From Epiperipatus broadwayi (lineage: Eukaryota > Onychophora > Udeonychophora > Euonychophora > Peripatidae): a DNA stretch of 64,000 bases. Location: positions 2,376,204-2,440,203 of the forward strand of contig JAQFVV010006352.1 of assembly GCA_028023455.1 (NCBI GenBank), in the 5' to 3' direction. The notes beneath the pieces are model-generated. The model did not search any database. It had not been told where the DNA came from and saw only the letters and a program-made list of their open reading frames with translations. This document shows positions 1 through 21,178 of this stretch, in pieces. Position 1 is the stretch's first letter, and each line of letters opens with the position of its first letter. Both the position numbers and the translations under genes were made by a program.

Positions 1-1545
<1,545 letters not shown>

Positions 1546-4500
1546 ACTTAATATTTTTAATAGTATAGGGTATTATTTTTGAGATATCAGAAACACTGTG
1601 TCATCATTTAAGTATGCAATGCATGAAATATTTCCTTTCAAACCAGTCACATATATCCCAGTTAATTATTGCTTATTTTTAACAGGGGATTAATATATGT
1701 CGTAAATAGCAGGGAGCTTAATGATGATTCTTGAAGAATTTATTTATGGGGGGGGGGGGTAAATATTTGAGAATATTTACATTTAATGTGATATGGATTT
1801 TTTTATTTAATAGAAAATTTATGAGTAAATAAAGGAATGCTTCAGCTATGCCAGCGTCTGTTGAAATATAAATTAGCAAGTCAACTAGAACTATATGAAA
1901 AACAGACTTGATATCTACCTCCACTACTAGAAGACTATATTTTTTATTATTTCTGACAGAATCTATGACAGTTTTGAATAGGAAAGTGGACTGCCCTCTA
2001 GAGGACCCTTTTCTAGCAAATTGAGTTTTTTAAATTTGAATAGAAGATATGGCTCTAATTTATTTTTTAATATTGATTCTAATTTTTTTTTATTTCAAGC
2101 AGACTCATTGATATAGGACACAAATTTTCTAATTCATGTATTGCTTCTTGTTTTTTTTAATAAAAGTAGTTATGATATGGGATATAATTCATTTATCTGA
2201 TAGACACCTTTGGATAAATAGTTTGTTAAATCAATGGAGTATTTTTGCAGTGTGCTCACTTAGGTGGTGCAATATAAGCTAGGAATTCCATAAATTCCAA
2301 TGGGCTTTAAGTCTGATGATATAGCCAATTTTAAAATGACTTCATTTGGTTTGAACTTTTTTTTCTTGCTCTCCAAGAAATTGTTCCTCAGAATTGAACC
2401 TACTGCAATTTTGGAGCTTATTTCTAAAGTATACATATAGTGGAATTAACATATCGTTTCCTTACACTACTGTTTTATTGGCTTTTATTGCCACGTATGT
2501 CCTAATTATGGTGAGTGGTCTAATGCCCACTATATGTAGTTTCTTGACAATATATGTGGCTTTCCAAGGAATAGTTTACTTTTTTAATGGATAAATATTT
2601 TTTAATGTGACACATGATAGTCTTATATGATTCTCTCAGAGCATTACAATTATTCTGTTACATCTTCTGAATTGTTCACATTAATAATCCACTTATGGAA
2701 TTCATCAGACTAAACAAGCAACATTGAAGGCAGAGGTTTAATTATATGAAACATGATCTATTGTATACAAAATAACAGTTACAAATGCTAGCCAGGATTG
2801 TGCAGGATTTAATTTATGGTTTTTAACATTATATAATGCTATGTATATCTCAAAATATAATAATTCAGTAGTGCAACTAGGCAAGAAGACTCTTACTGTC
2901 ATGCTTATGCAAATTATAGCTTTACTTTCCACATCTATATCCAGTATAATAACAGAGGCTACATGATCTGAAATAGCAGAGTTTTCAATTTAATACTAAC
3001 ATTACAGTGCAACATTGGAGAATAAAATACTAAGTCTATTAAAGACATGCCTACCATTATTGAATGATACTGAAAAAAGTAAAACTCAGTGGTATATGAC
3101 AAGTTCAAATCTCCCAACGACAGAACAGAGTATAGAGTGGCTGCAAGAATTGTATTATTTTTAATATTAATCTGTTAATAATAACAGAATCTGGAGCAAT
3201 GTACACAAAAATACATTTAAGATAATTGCATTATGATGAAATGTAACTATCATTATTTAAGGGTCTATATATTATATCTTGAACGATTTAAATTGGCATG
3301 TGTGTGCAATTAAGGTATCCACTTCTTCTATGGGTTTTGAAAAAATAGAGAAACCGTTATTACTAAAAAAATCAGCTGATTCAATATGAGAACTATGATA
3401 CATCTTTTTTTCCAATAGGCCTTAAAAGTGAGGTTGAACTAAATACACACCATTTAGTCAACCGTAATATTTTTTTAGTTGAATTAAGCTGCCCCAATAT
3501 TAAACGTTCTGGTATTTATTTTCATAATCGACTTTAATAGAATTTAAATTTATACTACCATTAATTATATACATAACGAATACATTTTTAATTAGTCATT
3601 ATCATAAACACCTACTTAGAAATAAAATGACACAGTAATAACTAGAATGTAAAATTATATAATAAGGCAAATATTATTTAATATTATACATTTTATTATT
3701 TTTTAAGTCGTGGTCTCTTTCTGGTATTTAAAGCCCCCCCCCCTCTTCAGTTCCTTTGTAGTGACCTCATTTGAAACATTACAATGACCAGATATACATA
3801 TTGTCTAAAATATTTTCTTCTGAAGAATCAATTTTTATATTCTGAGAAATTCCCATTACTTTTTTATTTTTTTCCATTAAAGATTTTGCGCTGTCTTTTT
3901 TTTTTTTTCATGAACTTTTTGCAAGAATGTCCTGGTCCACATCGATTACTTGACTTGCTATTTATCAGAGATGATGTTTAGTAACTCGATGCCTGTTTAG
4001 CATCTATTATGAGACCCACTGTTTTGTTAATTGGTGAAGGCAAAACAATTGCAGAATCATTCAACATTTGGTTATCAGAAGTTTTAGAAATCTGTGTCGC
4101 CTAACAATTACTTTCTCTTGAATGCACATTTAACATTATTAAGCAACATATGTATTAGTTATATCATTACTTACTTTGTTTTCACTTTGTAAATTCAACC
4201 CATCTACATTAACCCATGCCTGAATGGTTGATTTAGAGCATTGATGTGTTGAGGGCACAGAAACTTGGGAAAATTGTTAGTGATATGTGCACATTGCTTA
4301 CAATGGAAACATTAAGACTTTAGGCCTGAATCAATAGAAGTAATATTGCCTCCTCATCAGTTATTTGCTATAATATTTGTGTTTGGATAGTATTCTTCTT
4401 TAATTTAACTTTAAATTCAAAGCTATTGTCTTAAATTGATGCAGGGGTAACTTTTAAAAACACTGTTTGAAAAGCATTACAGTTTCAAACAGGGCCATTA

Positions 4501-5099
4501 ACTTTTGAAAATTGTTAATACTATAATTAAAAATGTTTTTTACAAATCAGAAATAATGTTTTCTCTTTTTCATCAATCTTTACTAATGCAAATCTATCTA
4601 GAATACACATTGATATATTAAATCTACCTCTTTGCTCATCACTAAAAAATTCTAAAATAACATTACATGGATTTGGATGATCCACTATTCTGTCAATTGT
4701 TATGCTTTTGAATTTCACCTAATAATAGATCTCTCAGAAATCGGAACAAAAACAATTTAAGTCTATTTTCACTATAACAGTAGCTCATCCATAAAAAAAT
4801 CTTTTAAAAGAATGAAATATCTGATTTGTTATTATCACATTAAATTTACCCTGTAAATAACTTAGGATTTCTTTGGTCCATGTTTCTGGCAAACTAACAT
4901 TATTTTTGTTTGACTCCAGGGTTGCAATGTGATGTGATGCACTATGGCTTCCCCTTTTACAAAGTCAGAAAACTCTCAGCCACTGTGTTCAAAAAGACCT
5001 GTTAGCCACCTAACCTTCCTTATCCATTTCTCATCCAAAGTTTTTTCCATATTCTTTATTATCCTGCTCCATCCTATTTCCACAACATTATGTTTGTCC
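1546..5099. other. AT-rich DNA without recognisable genes
   Basis: I find no exon, RNA gene or repeat here that I can name. A 63-residue minus-strand open frame at 4527-4718 and a 66-residue plus-strand frame rich in hydrophobic residues at 2394-2594 match no family I know and lack splice support. A G run at 1748-1757 and C/T runs near 3733-3745 are simple-sequence patches. The stretch probably belongs to the next large intron of the SLC5A gene or lies beyond its 3' end. Confidence 0.6.
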
Positions 5100-6334
5100 A
5101 CTCTATGGACTTTATATCAATATCCCCCTTATCTTTTTTCAAACCCAGCATAAAAACCAAGAACCCACTTTCTGTATAATCAATTTTTATTTTCCCACAA
5201 TGTCATTATTTGTGTCCTTTTTACTTGTAAGCATTTACACTCAATTAGCATATGCCTAATATTTTCTGTGCTTTCCTGGGATAACTTGCAGACTAAATCG
5301 CCACATTTCTCCATTTATGTGTATATTCCCATGTTGTTAACGATCCTGTGTGAGCCTTAAACATTAAACTACTTCCATTGATATTAACATAAATTAACTC
5401 ACAGCCAAAATTATGTTTACTACTATACATATTTAAACCATTTTTACTCTCGACACTAGTTCTCCATCACTCCAACTCCCTAGTTTTTATTAATGCATAT
5501 ATTCTATTATCTCAATTTTGCCACTGTAACACTCAACAATTCTCTTAATACAATCATCACCATTTGTATAAGTAGAATGATATAAATTCTTTATCCAAAT
5601 CTGCTACATAACATACTACCTTTCTTATCCATCTTCTTGTCTATCCTTTATTCAAACGCCAATTAAATACTATTTTGGATATTCTCTTACTATTCATACA
5701 TGGCAACCTACCAAACATTTTCATTTTACTTTTTGCATTTCTTATATAAAAACTTTACTATCCTATTTCATTTACAATTGTCTCCTTTGCTGACAACACA
5801 TCTGTATCTAATGCATGTCTTCCTACTTCTCTTTTGTACCTGTTTTCTAAGTAATCTAACACCCCTTTACTAACAAGTAACACATCATTTCCATATGTTA
5901 ACCTTACTACTGCCACTTTCTTTGATACAATTCCAGATACATCATATTTATTATATGAAATCATTGTTAATTTCTTCATCAGTCCCTTTCTTTTCTTCAC
6001 TTCATTCATCATTTCCCCACATTCATCCAAGCAATTTCTCTGATTACTTAATATGATTCCCAAATAGTTATCTCTATTTACCACATTTAACTTTATATCC
6101 CCCAATAAAAAGTATTTCTCTTATTTTTCAGCAGTATTTATTAACAATTCTTTTGATTTTACTTCACTAAGTTTAATCCCCATCACTTTACATTCCCTTG
6201 CATATGTCTCCTTCCCAACTTCTATTTCCTTCCTTTCTTTGTGTACTAATAAACAATAATAAAAAAAAAGAGTCTTTCTTTTTATTTTATTAATGTTTCT
6301 CCTTTCCTTTTCTTTTTCTTTCTTTTTCTCTCTT

Positions 6335-6367
<33 letters not shown>

Positions 6368-9101
6368 GGATAAGTTTCCTTAGTCCCACCCCACCTTTAA
6401 CTCTAACTGATTCTATATTTTCTAATTGATGAGTATAGTAATTATTTTTATACAATCTCTTAATAAGATACAGTTCCATTCATTCACAAATTTACTAAAC
6501 TTACCTAAAATCTATTTCTATTTACTCTATCACATGTCTTTTTTATATTTATAAATACCATATATAACTGCCTATTTGTATTTCTACACATATTTATAAG
6601 TTGTATGACTACAAATAAACAATCTCCTATATGCCTATTTGACCAAAAATCTCATTGCATTTCTTCCACAATATCATTTTCTTCCATCTATTTTGTCATC
6701 ATTCCAATCATCACATATGCAACAACATTGTATAACACTGACATTATCACTATCATTCTATAATTGTTTAACTATCTATGAACTTTATCCTTTCCTTTAA
6801 ATACTAGCTTCACTCTTGTATTACTCCAGCAATCAGAAAATTCTCTCTATTGTGCCAACTTATTAAAACATGATAATAGATTTAAGTTTGTCCTATTTTC
6901 TAAATTCATCACCATCTTTGCTGTCCACTCATTTAAAACTCTTCCCTTTCCACTTTTTAATTTCTTCCCTGCCTTATTCAATTCACTTTCTGTAAATCTA
7001 ATATTTCCATTACTATGTGCTTTTATGTTTGTTATCACTCTGTCCTTCATATCTTTCTATATTCCTTACATACATATTTAAAAATATTTAAAATTATCTC
7101 TAATTCTTGACTAGAGCTGCACTCTCTTTCTTCATCATTTAGGAATTCTGTTTCTCTCTCACCTACATTCCTTCTTTTAATATATTTCCAAAATGTTTTA
7201 CTCCCATTTCTTCAACTTTTATTAATATCCTCCAATAATTTACTATTTAATTTCATTTACTATCTGTAATTATCTGTTTTAGCCAACTTCTTTTTTTTTA
7301 AAAAAAAAATCCCATTTAATACTAACATCTTTTTCACTTTCATTGTTTTTAATAGTATATTTATATTACCTTCAGGCTTTCCTCTCCCTTTTACACTTTT
7401 ATTAATTCTCACTTTTCTATTACTTTTATTCTTCTGGATATTTTCACCTAAAACTATATTAGCCACTTTTTCTACTTCACCATATCAGTCCTTATATTCA
7501 GCCCCAAACAAACTGTTCCATGATTTCTTCAACTTTTATTTTATATTCTTCAAACATATTCATATCATTCATTCTCTATCCACTTCTTTCACTATCTTTC
7601 CACTTACTATTTCCCATTACATTACTAACCATTTCTATTATAAAGAAATTATGATCATTATTACGTACTCTCTCTTCATTATCGAACACTTTAATTTTCT
7701 GTGCTTTATTCAATCCGTATTTCTTTACTAATACATAACGTTCTGTGTGAGATATATTATTTTTAGACCATGGGTTTTGTCCCTCATAAATATTTTATAA
7801 ATTTCCAATACTCAAATTCACTCTCTGACAAAAAAATTTCAAAAGCTTTCCATTCTTGTTATCTACATCTTCAATTTCTTCAATATGCACATTCATATCC
7901 CTATAACCAATATTTTTCTCCTTTTTTGAAACTCTGTATATCCTTAACTAGGCATTTATATGTGCTACTATCACATTTTATTATAGTTTGTCTACCTCCA
8001 GTGGCCATATACACTATAGCCATCGTTATTCTTTGTATTCCTAACCTCATCTCAAACCACAAAAGTTCTTGATATTTAACAGTATTGAAATAGTTTTTGA
8101 CATAACTCCTATACCACCACCTCTTTTTTCTTTTCTTTTTCTATTTATACCATGATATACCCAGTCTTCCGGTATAGGTTCTCTCTTTTAGATGTGTTTT
8201 CACTACTGCTAATACCTCAAGCTCTTCATTTCTGTTTTGTTAAATTCTATCTACTTTTCTGAATATCTACCATCTTGTAAATTCAAATATCCAATTTAAC
8301 ATTTTTTTCTTTTCTTTCTATCCTTTTATAAATTGTTTTGACTCAGTATTCTCTATTACATTTGTAATTAGCTTGTTTATCATTAATTTTACAAATCCAT
8401 TCCTTCTCCACATCTACATTTATATCTATATCAGCTACTCTTTGTTTATTTCTTACATGCTATTCATTCTTCTTTTTGATAATACAGTAATTTACAACCC
8501 TACCCACCTTTATAAGTTGCCTGATTTATAATATTTTTTTATAAATTAACTCCCCTAATGCTTCACTTCCTTGTTTTACTAGGTGAAATTCATCTTTACT
8601 CTATAACTCACCCTTACATCACATGATCACCATCTCTTATACTGGCACTACTATATGGAGAGTTTTGCATTTTTAACTTACTCTTACTAATAAAAATTCC
8701 ACAAACATAACATTATTTCTCTCACATATTTTCTCAATCTCTCATTTATACAACATGCCCTATCTAACATATACCCATTGTCAAATCTTGGAAATAATCC
8801 AACTATCCTTACTTTTAAGTTTATTCAAATTACTAATCAATGCTTTGTTTTAATCCATTACATTCTCATATGAGTCTGACAAATTATTTGTGTCTACCAT
8901 AACATAAACATCTCTACTCCATTGGTTATTTTCCTTATTTGTAACATCCCTAATTCTAGATCCAGGCAAAATTTCTATTACATACCTATTTCTATTGTCC
9001 CTTGCAATTAGATTTCCACATTCTCTAATTAATGAGTCTCCTATCAATATTGTCTCATAGATTACTTTTCCTACTTTATCTGTAACATTCTTTGATATCA
9101 T
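5100..9101 (-). pseudogene. Decayed non-LTR retrotransposon with SGNH-like, EN, RT and Cys/His segments
   Basis: Read on the minus strand this is one ordered, heavily mutated retrotransposon. (1) 9101-8540 resembles an SGNH/GDSL-type hydrolase, with GDSLIRECGN near the start and DEFHLVKQGSEALGELI near the end (DxxH box). (2) About 8290-7770 is a remnant of an APE-like endonuclease, with RGGGIGVMS and a VYMATGG block. (3) 7050-6847 is the start of reverse transcriptase (TESELNKAGKKLKSGKG). (4) 6105-5758 is the late RT/thumb region (LNVVNRDNYLGIILS). (5) About 5304-5230 is a C-terminal CxxC...H....C block. Many stops and shifts separate these parts. The order fits a CR1/L2- or Nimb-like element rather than RTE, but the clade is not certain. 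The recognisable fragments are seen; the join into one element is inferred from order, strand and spacing. Confidence 0.72.
8850..9101 (-). pseudogene. SGNH/GDSL-like segment of the decayed retrotransposon
   Basis: An 83-residue open stretch with LIGDSLIRECGN near residues 19-31 (block I with the candidate catalytic Ser) and a VYVMVDTNNL segment resembling the family's block III region. The frame then breaks. The final block (DEFHLVKQGSEALGEL) appears after stops at about 8600-8540. Esterase-like domains are known in ORF1 of CR1-group retrotransposons. Here it lies just upstream of the endonuclease remnant on the same strand. Confidence 0.6.
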
Positions 9102-16176
<7,075 letters not shown>

Positions 16177-16256
16177 TGCACATATTGCTTAAAAATAATA
16201 GAAATAATTTTTTTAATATATTAAATACTTTTATGATTGTGCACTAAAAACAAAAA

Positions 16257-16446
16257 AAATAATTGTTATTTGAACCCCGATTGGAGTTTTTAGATTTAAC
16301 TTGAAATAAAAATATGGGGGTTCCAGAAATTAATTATATCAATTCCTGTTTTTTATTTTAAGGGATTGAATTAATTAGTTTCTGGAACCCACTCCCCTGA
16401 TATTTTATTTCAAGTTAAATCTAAAACCTCCAATTGTGGTTAAAGA
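16257..16446. repeat. Foldback palindrome
   Basis: Arms of about 80 bp in inverted orientation: GATTGGAGTTTTTAGATTT and GGGGGTTCCAGAAATTAATT on the left face their complements on the right (TTAGTTTCTGGAACCC, TAAATCTAAAACCTCCAAT). A single-armed relative lies at 35361-35480, and both loci share a GTGCACTAAAAA-like flank. This fits a foldback or MITE; the superfamily is unknown. Confidence 0.85.
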
Positions 16447-16603
16447 AACAATTGTTTTATTTCAAGCATTTAATGCATGTTTTTATCTCTCTTATTATGT
16501 TTTATCAAATAAGCAAATAATGATTGTATGAAAGATAAAGGAATATAAAATTTTGCAGCGTGGATAAGCAATCATATCATTCAAATATCTATATATACAT
16601 TAC

Positions 16604-16674
16604 CTGAAAAAATGAGCCTTTAAAAGTTGGATATGCTAATGCTAAACCAATAGCGGAAATCCCAAATATCACAA
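16604..16674 (-). CDS. SLC5A-like sodium/solute symporter, exon D (last exon seen)
   Basis: A 71-bp coding exon. The intron before it ends TTTGTAG and the following donor is CAG|GTAATG. The first two bases complete the codon left open by exon C; 23 codons follow (VIFGISAIGLALAYP, then TFKGSFFQ) and the exon ends in phase 0. The peptide has the place and character of the SSS-family membrane helix that follows the conserved TVEDL region in SLC5A transporters (human SLC5A8-like proteins have a Gly/Ala-rich helix ending near Gln here). It is one of four collinear exons on this strand, separated from exon C by about 22.3 kb of mobile DNA. The next exon must lie left of position 1, or I have missed it. 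Phase continuity and helix similarity make the call fairly firm despite the exon's short length. Confidence 0.82.
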
Positions 16675-17086
16675 CTACAAATATATATATATATATATAA
16701 GTGAATTATGTGTGTAAGATGATCTGTTTGCATTTTTTTCTAAAATTATGTGATAATTTAGATGTACATATATATGATTTTATTGATATAATAAACACCT
16801 CCTCACTTCCATATGGGACAATGAAAGGTGAATAACTCTGTGTGTGTAAATTTAAAAAATCAGATGTATTAATCTTTAACTGAGGTTTAAAGTTTATATC
16901 TGTGCTAGAAATAATCTCTAGTTTCAAAAATAATTAGTAATAATCATTAGTGTATTTATCTGAAATGGATGGCGTCGAAGTTGTGAGTGGAGGGAGTTTG
17001 ACAATGGTAAATGAAAATATAACAATATGATTTTATTGTTAAAAGGATGTTACATTGACAACAGGTTGATATTGCTAAGTGCTAAC

Positions 17087-17280
17087 TGATATATATATAT
17101 ATATAACTGTATATTTGTAAATATGGTAACTAAATAATTAAAATTTTTATCCACTTAGGAGCGCTTTTGATTATCGCAGTAATCTTTGTATTACTGGGAT
17201 AATTGAAAGTGCTCCTAAGTGGATAAAAAAGTTTAATTATTTAGTTACTGTATTTACAAATATTCAGTTATATAATTACA
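17087..17280. repeat. Foldback made of a Penelope-associated terminal sequence
   Basis: Near-perfect hairpin with arms of about 80 bp around a loop near 17187-17192. The arms contain ATCCACTTAGGAGCGC and its complement (GTGCTCCTAAGTGGAT) and end in TATTTGTAAATA-like ends. The same CCACTTAGGAG block occurs at 54120 and 58580, the latter next to GIY-YIG coding sequence. This hairpin is therefore a short non-coding derivative of that element. Confidence 0.85.
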
Positions 17281-17307
17281 TATATTGCTTTAAAAATACA
17301 GACATTG

Positions 17308-18390
<1,083 letters not shown>

Positions 18391-18558
18391 TAAAAAACAT
18401 GGGGACACTAATGGTAACTTTAAATTTATCTTATTTTTTATTGTCTATTTTATTTTAAAAACATTTAATTGTAGTTTTATAAAGTATATGCAAGTAAAAC
18501 ACTTAACTCACTTGTAATTTTTTTTTAAATGTTAAAATCTTAAGAACGATAAAAGTCA

Positions 18559-18604
<46 letters not shown>

Positions 18605-18757
18605 AGTCAGATGTCACATGACATATATAGCTTGCATTTACAAATATGTAAAATTAAGAGCATGCTATTTAGCTCTAAAGAAGCTTTTTTTTTAATCTAT
18701 GATAAATGCTACTACAAGAGAAGGCATTCAAATCACTTTTATCTTGAATTGTCTCCA

Positions 18758-18798
18758 TCCCCAGACTGGTTTTGACCTATGGGTCTCATCAGTGAGGA
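18758..18798 (-). ncRNA. Hammerhead ribozyme motif 1 (family 1, G12 lost)
   Basis: On the minus strand: stem I UCCUCA, core CUGAUGA, stem II GACC-CAUA-GGUC, then AAAA where GAAA is needed, a two-pair stem III (AC-CA-GU), GUC, and stem I return UGGGGA. Replacement of the conserved G12 by A predicts loss of cleavage. The change looks like decay of a CpG. Confidence 0.82.
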
Positions 18799-19268
18799 GT
18801 TGGGACATTTACAGACTTCAAAAAACCAACTCAAGAAAATGATTTATAAGAACTAAAAGTTAGATTATTCAGAAGAGAGATCCTGTAAACGTTGTAGAAT
18901 TAAAAACATGGGGACACTAATGGTAACTTTAAATTTATCTTATTTTTATTGTCTATTTACTTTAAAAATCATTTAATCGGAGTTTTATAAAGTATATGCA
19001 AGTAAAACACTTAACTCACTTGTAATTTTTTTTAAATGTTAAAATCTTAAGAAAGATAAAAGTCAATTTATATAGTATATATATAAAATATATATATATA
19101 TATATATATAATAAGTCCGATGTCACATGATTTATATATAGCTTGCATTTACAAATATGTAAAATTAAGAGCATGCTAATTAGCTCTAAAGAAGCTTTTT
19201 TTTTAATCTATGATAAATGCTACTACAAGAGAAGGCAATCAAATCACTTTTATCTTGAATTATCCCCA

Positions 19269-19309
19269 TCCCCAGACTGGTTTTGACCTATGGGTCTCAT
19301 CAGTGAGGA
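19269..19309 (-). ncRNA. Hammerhead ribozyme motif 2 (family 1, G12 lost)
   Basis: Same layout and same G12-to-A change as motif 1, in the second tandem unit. Stem I, stem II and the GUC triplet are kept. Confidence 0.82.
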
Positions 19310-19684
19310 GTTGGGACATTAGATTCAAAAAACCAACTCAAGCAAATGATTTATCTAAAAGTTAATTATTAGAAGAAGATCTGAAACTTTTAGACATCTA
19401 CATGTCTTTAAATTCAGCTTTCCAACTGAAAAAATCATATGGGCCTGAACTTCATTCAGATACTCCATGTATTAGTAGGCTTAGCCATTGAATTTAGCCA
19501 AATCCCCAACAGTAGAATAATAATAGTAATAATAATATGTCCGATGTCACATGATTTATATATAGCTTGCATTTACAAATATGTAAAATTAAGAGCATGC
19601 TCATTAGCTCTAAACAAGCTTTTTTTAATCTATGATAAATGCTACAGAAGGCATTCAAATCATTTTTATCTTGGATTGTCCCCA

Positions 19685-19725
19685 TCCTCAGACTGGTTTC
19701 GACCTATGGGTCTCTTCAGTGAGGA
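19685..19725 (-). ncRNA. Hammerhead ribozyme motif 3 (family 1, core intact)
   Basis: Type I hammerhead on the minus strand. Stem I UCCUCA (19725-19720) pairs over six bases with UGAGGA (19690-19685). The core CUGAAGA (19719-19713) fits CUGAnGA. Stem II GACC-CAUA-GGUC is at 19712-19701 and GAAA at 19700-19697. The minimal two-pair stem III is followed by GUC (19693-19691). Predicted cleavage is between 19691 and 19690. All invariant core bases are present. It lies sense within the SLC5A intron between exons C and D. Confidence 0.88.
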
Positions 19726-19941
19726 GTTATTATTTTGCTGTTGGGGCTTTGGCTAAATTAAATGGCTAAGCCTACTAATATATGGAGTATCTGAATGAAG
19801 TTCAGGCCCATATGATTTTTTTCAGTTGGAGAGCTGACTTTAAAGACATGTAGATGTCTAAAAGTTTCAGATCTTCTTCTAACAATTAACTTTTAGATAA
19901 ATGCTTTGCTTGAGTTGGTTTTTTGAATCTAATGTTCCAAC

Positions 19942-19982
19942 TCCTCACTGAAGAGACCCATAGGTCAAAACTGGTCTGGGGA
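19942..19982 (+). ncRNA. Hammerhead ribozyme motif 4 (family 1, G12 lost)
   Basis: Plus-strand partner of motif 3 in the inverted pair. CUGAAGA is at 19948-19954, stem II at 19955-19966, AAAA in place of GAAA at 19967-19970, and GUC at 19974-19976. Stem I pairs UCCUCA with UGGGGA through one wobble. Predicted inactive because of the G12 change. Confidence 0.82.
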
Positions 19983-20198
19983 TGGGACAATCCAAGAAAA
20001 AAATGATTTGAATGCCTTCTCTTGTAGTAGCATTTATCATAAATTAAAAAAAGCTTGTTTAGATCTAATTAGCATGCTCTTAATTATATATATATTAAAA
20101 TCATTTTATAGTATAAATTACATGAATATGATGTAATTATGAATATATAAGATATATTTTTGTATCCTTCATTCAATTTGCATTTGCATACCTGTGTA

Positions 20199-21178
20199 TT
20201 AACACTTTAATAGCCTGAACCGCAAAATCGCGGTTGTCACCTTTAGATTGCTCTAACTCAGCCAAGTTTTTAGTTACATTGATGAAAAAATACCTGTATT
20301 AAAGCTTAGAGCAAGGCCTATAAGATGCTGCCATCTTCTGAATTATTTTACAAGTAAAAAATCAATACTAGGAGGGTTTTAAGTTGATCAAAAGAAGAAG
20401 TCCAGTTTTGATTGGTTGGATAATCTATTCCCAATCTATTCTCAATTCTTATTAACTGATGATTCCATTAAATATTTTTTCACTGCTAAAATGAAAATAT
20501 ATATTTTGGAGTGTTTTTTTTTATTATATTTCGTACATATTATAAATAATTTTCATAAAATCTGATAAAAATATAGTTATTTTACAAAAGTAGTAAGGTT
20601 TTATTAAAAAATTGTATACTTTACATGATTGTAAATTGAAAAAGAAACTAGCGATAGCATTTTTTGACATCCTGTCAAGAGTTTAGATTGCTCCAAGCTG
20701 TTTATTTAATTTTCAAACAAAGATTAATGTTTTAGAATATTTTTCTGGCAATTATTTACATATTACCATGTATTTTGGTTAAAATATACTGAAAATATAA
20801 TTATTTTTAGAAAGACACTCAGATTTTACTAAAAAATTCTTAAAAAATTTGTAACATTTTTAATAACGTAAATCTAGGAGGGATATAAATGATGTTGCAT
20901 TGCTTGTAATTTGCTCTTAATATCTTCCTTGATTTTTCTGCTTTTGAATATTTCTATAAAATATAAATAAAAATATATTTTTGAAATAACTTTCATTTAG
21001 TTTCCTAACATTACAAATAATTAATATACTTTTTGAAAATGAAACTAAAATTAATATATATTAAAAGATGAAAATATTTGTATCAAAAAGTTTCTCACTT
21101 GACCAAGTAAAACCAATTAAAAGTTTCAGAGATTTACTTCACTTGACCAATAACGAAAGTGATCCATTAGACCGTTAA
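20199..21178. mobile_element. piggyBac-like MITE, copy 1
   Basis: Bounded by TTAA on both sides (20199-20202 and 21175-21178), the target site of piggyBac elements. The left end reads TTAACACTTTAATAGCCTGA. The interior block GAATTATTTTACAAGTAAAA at about 20340-20359 recurs, inverted, in the element at 35920-36847, also after a related Gln-codon-free AT-rich lead. About 980 bp and no transposase frame: a non-autonomous element. The right end matches the left only weakly. Confidence 0.68.

Larger units (their letters stand above)
18391..19390 (-). mobile_element. Direct tandem duplication of a 510-bp hammerhead unit (family 1)
   Basis: Two head-to-tail copies, about 18391-18900 and 18901-19390. 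Both start at AAAAACATGGGGACACTAAT and contain a (TA)n tract (18562-18601 and about 19081-19112). Both then carry GTCACATGA...TAGCTTGCATTTACAAA and a hammerhead motif on the minus strand. They are near-identical apart from small indels. No coding capacity. The tandem arrangement with one ribozyme per unit resembles retrozymes and Penelope-like terminal repeats. Confidence 0.8.
19391..20085. mobile_element. Head-to-head inverted pair of family 1 hammerhead units
   Basis: A minus-oriented and a plus-oriented unit meet near 19735. The block CTTCATTCAGATACTCCAT at about 19450-19468 recurs inverted near 19783-19801. The hammerhead and the GCTTGCATTTAC segment lie on both arms. The left unit continues directly from the tandem pair at 18391-19390. 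No protein is encoded. Confidence 0.8.

Noticed and set aside
2394-2594. Hydrophobic 66-codon frame that could be a membrane protein or exon
   Set aside because: AT-rich sequence readily gives hydrophobic frames; no splice sites, family motif or neighbouring exon support it.
4360-4400. CUGAUGAGG on the minus strand as another hammerhead
   Set aside because: No GAAA or GUC at the required spacing and no pairing for stem II.
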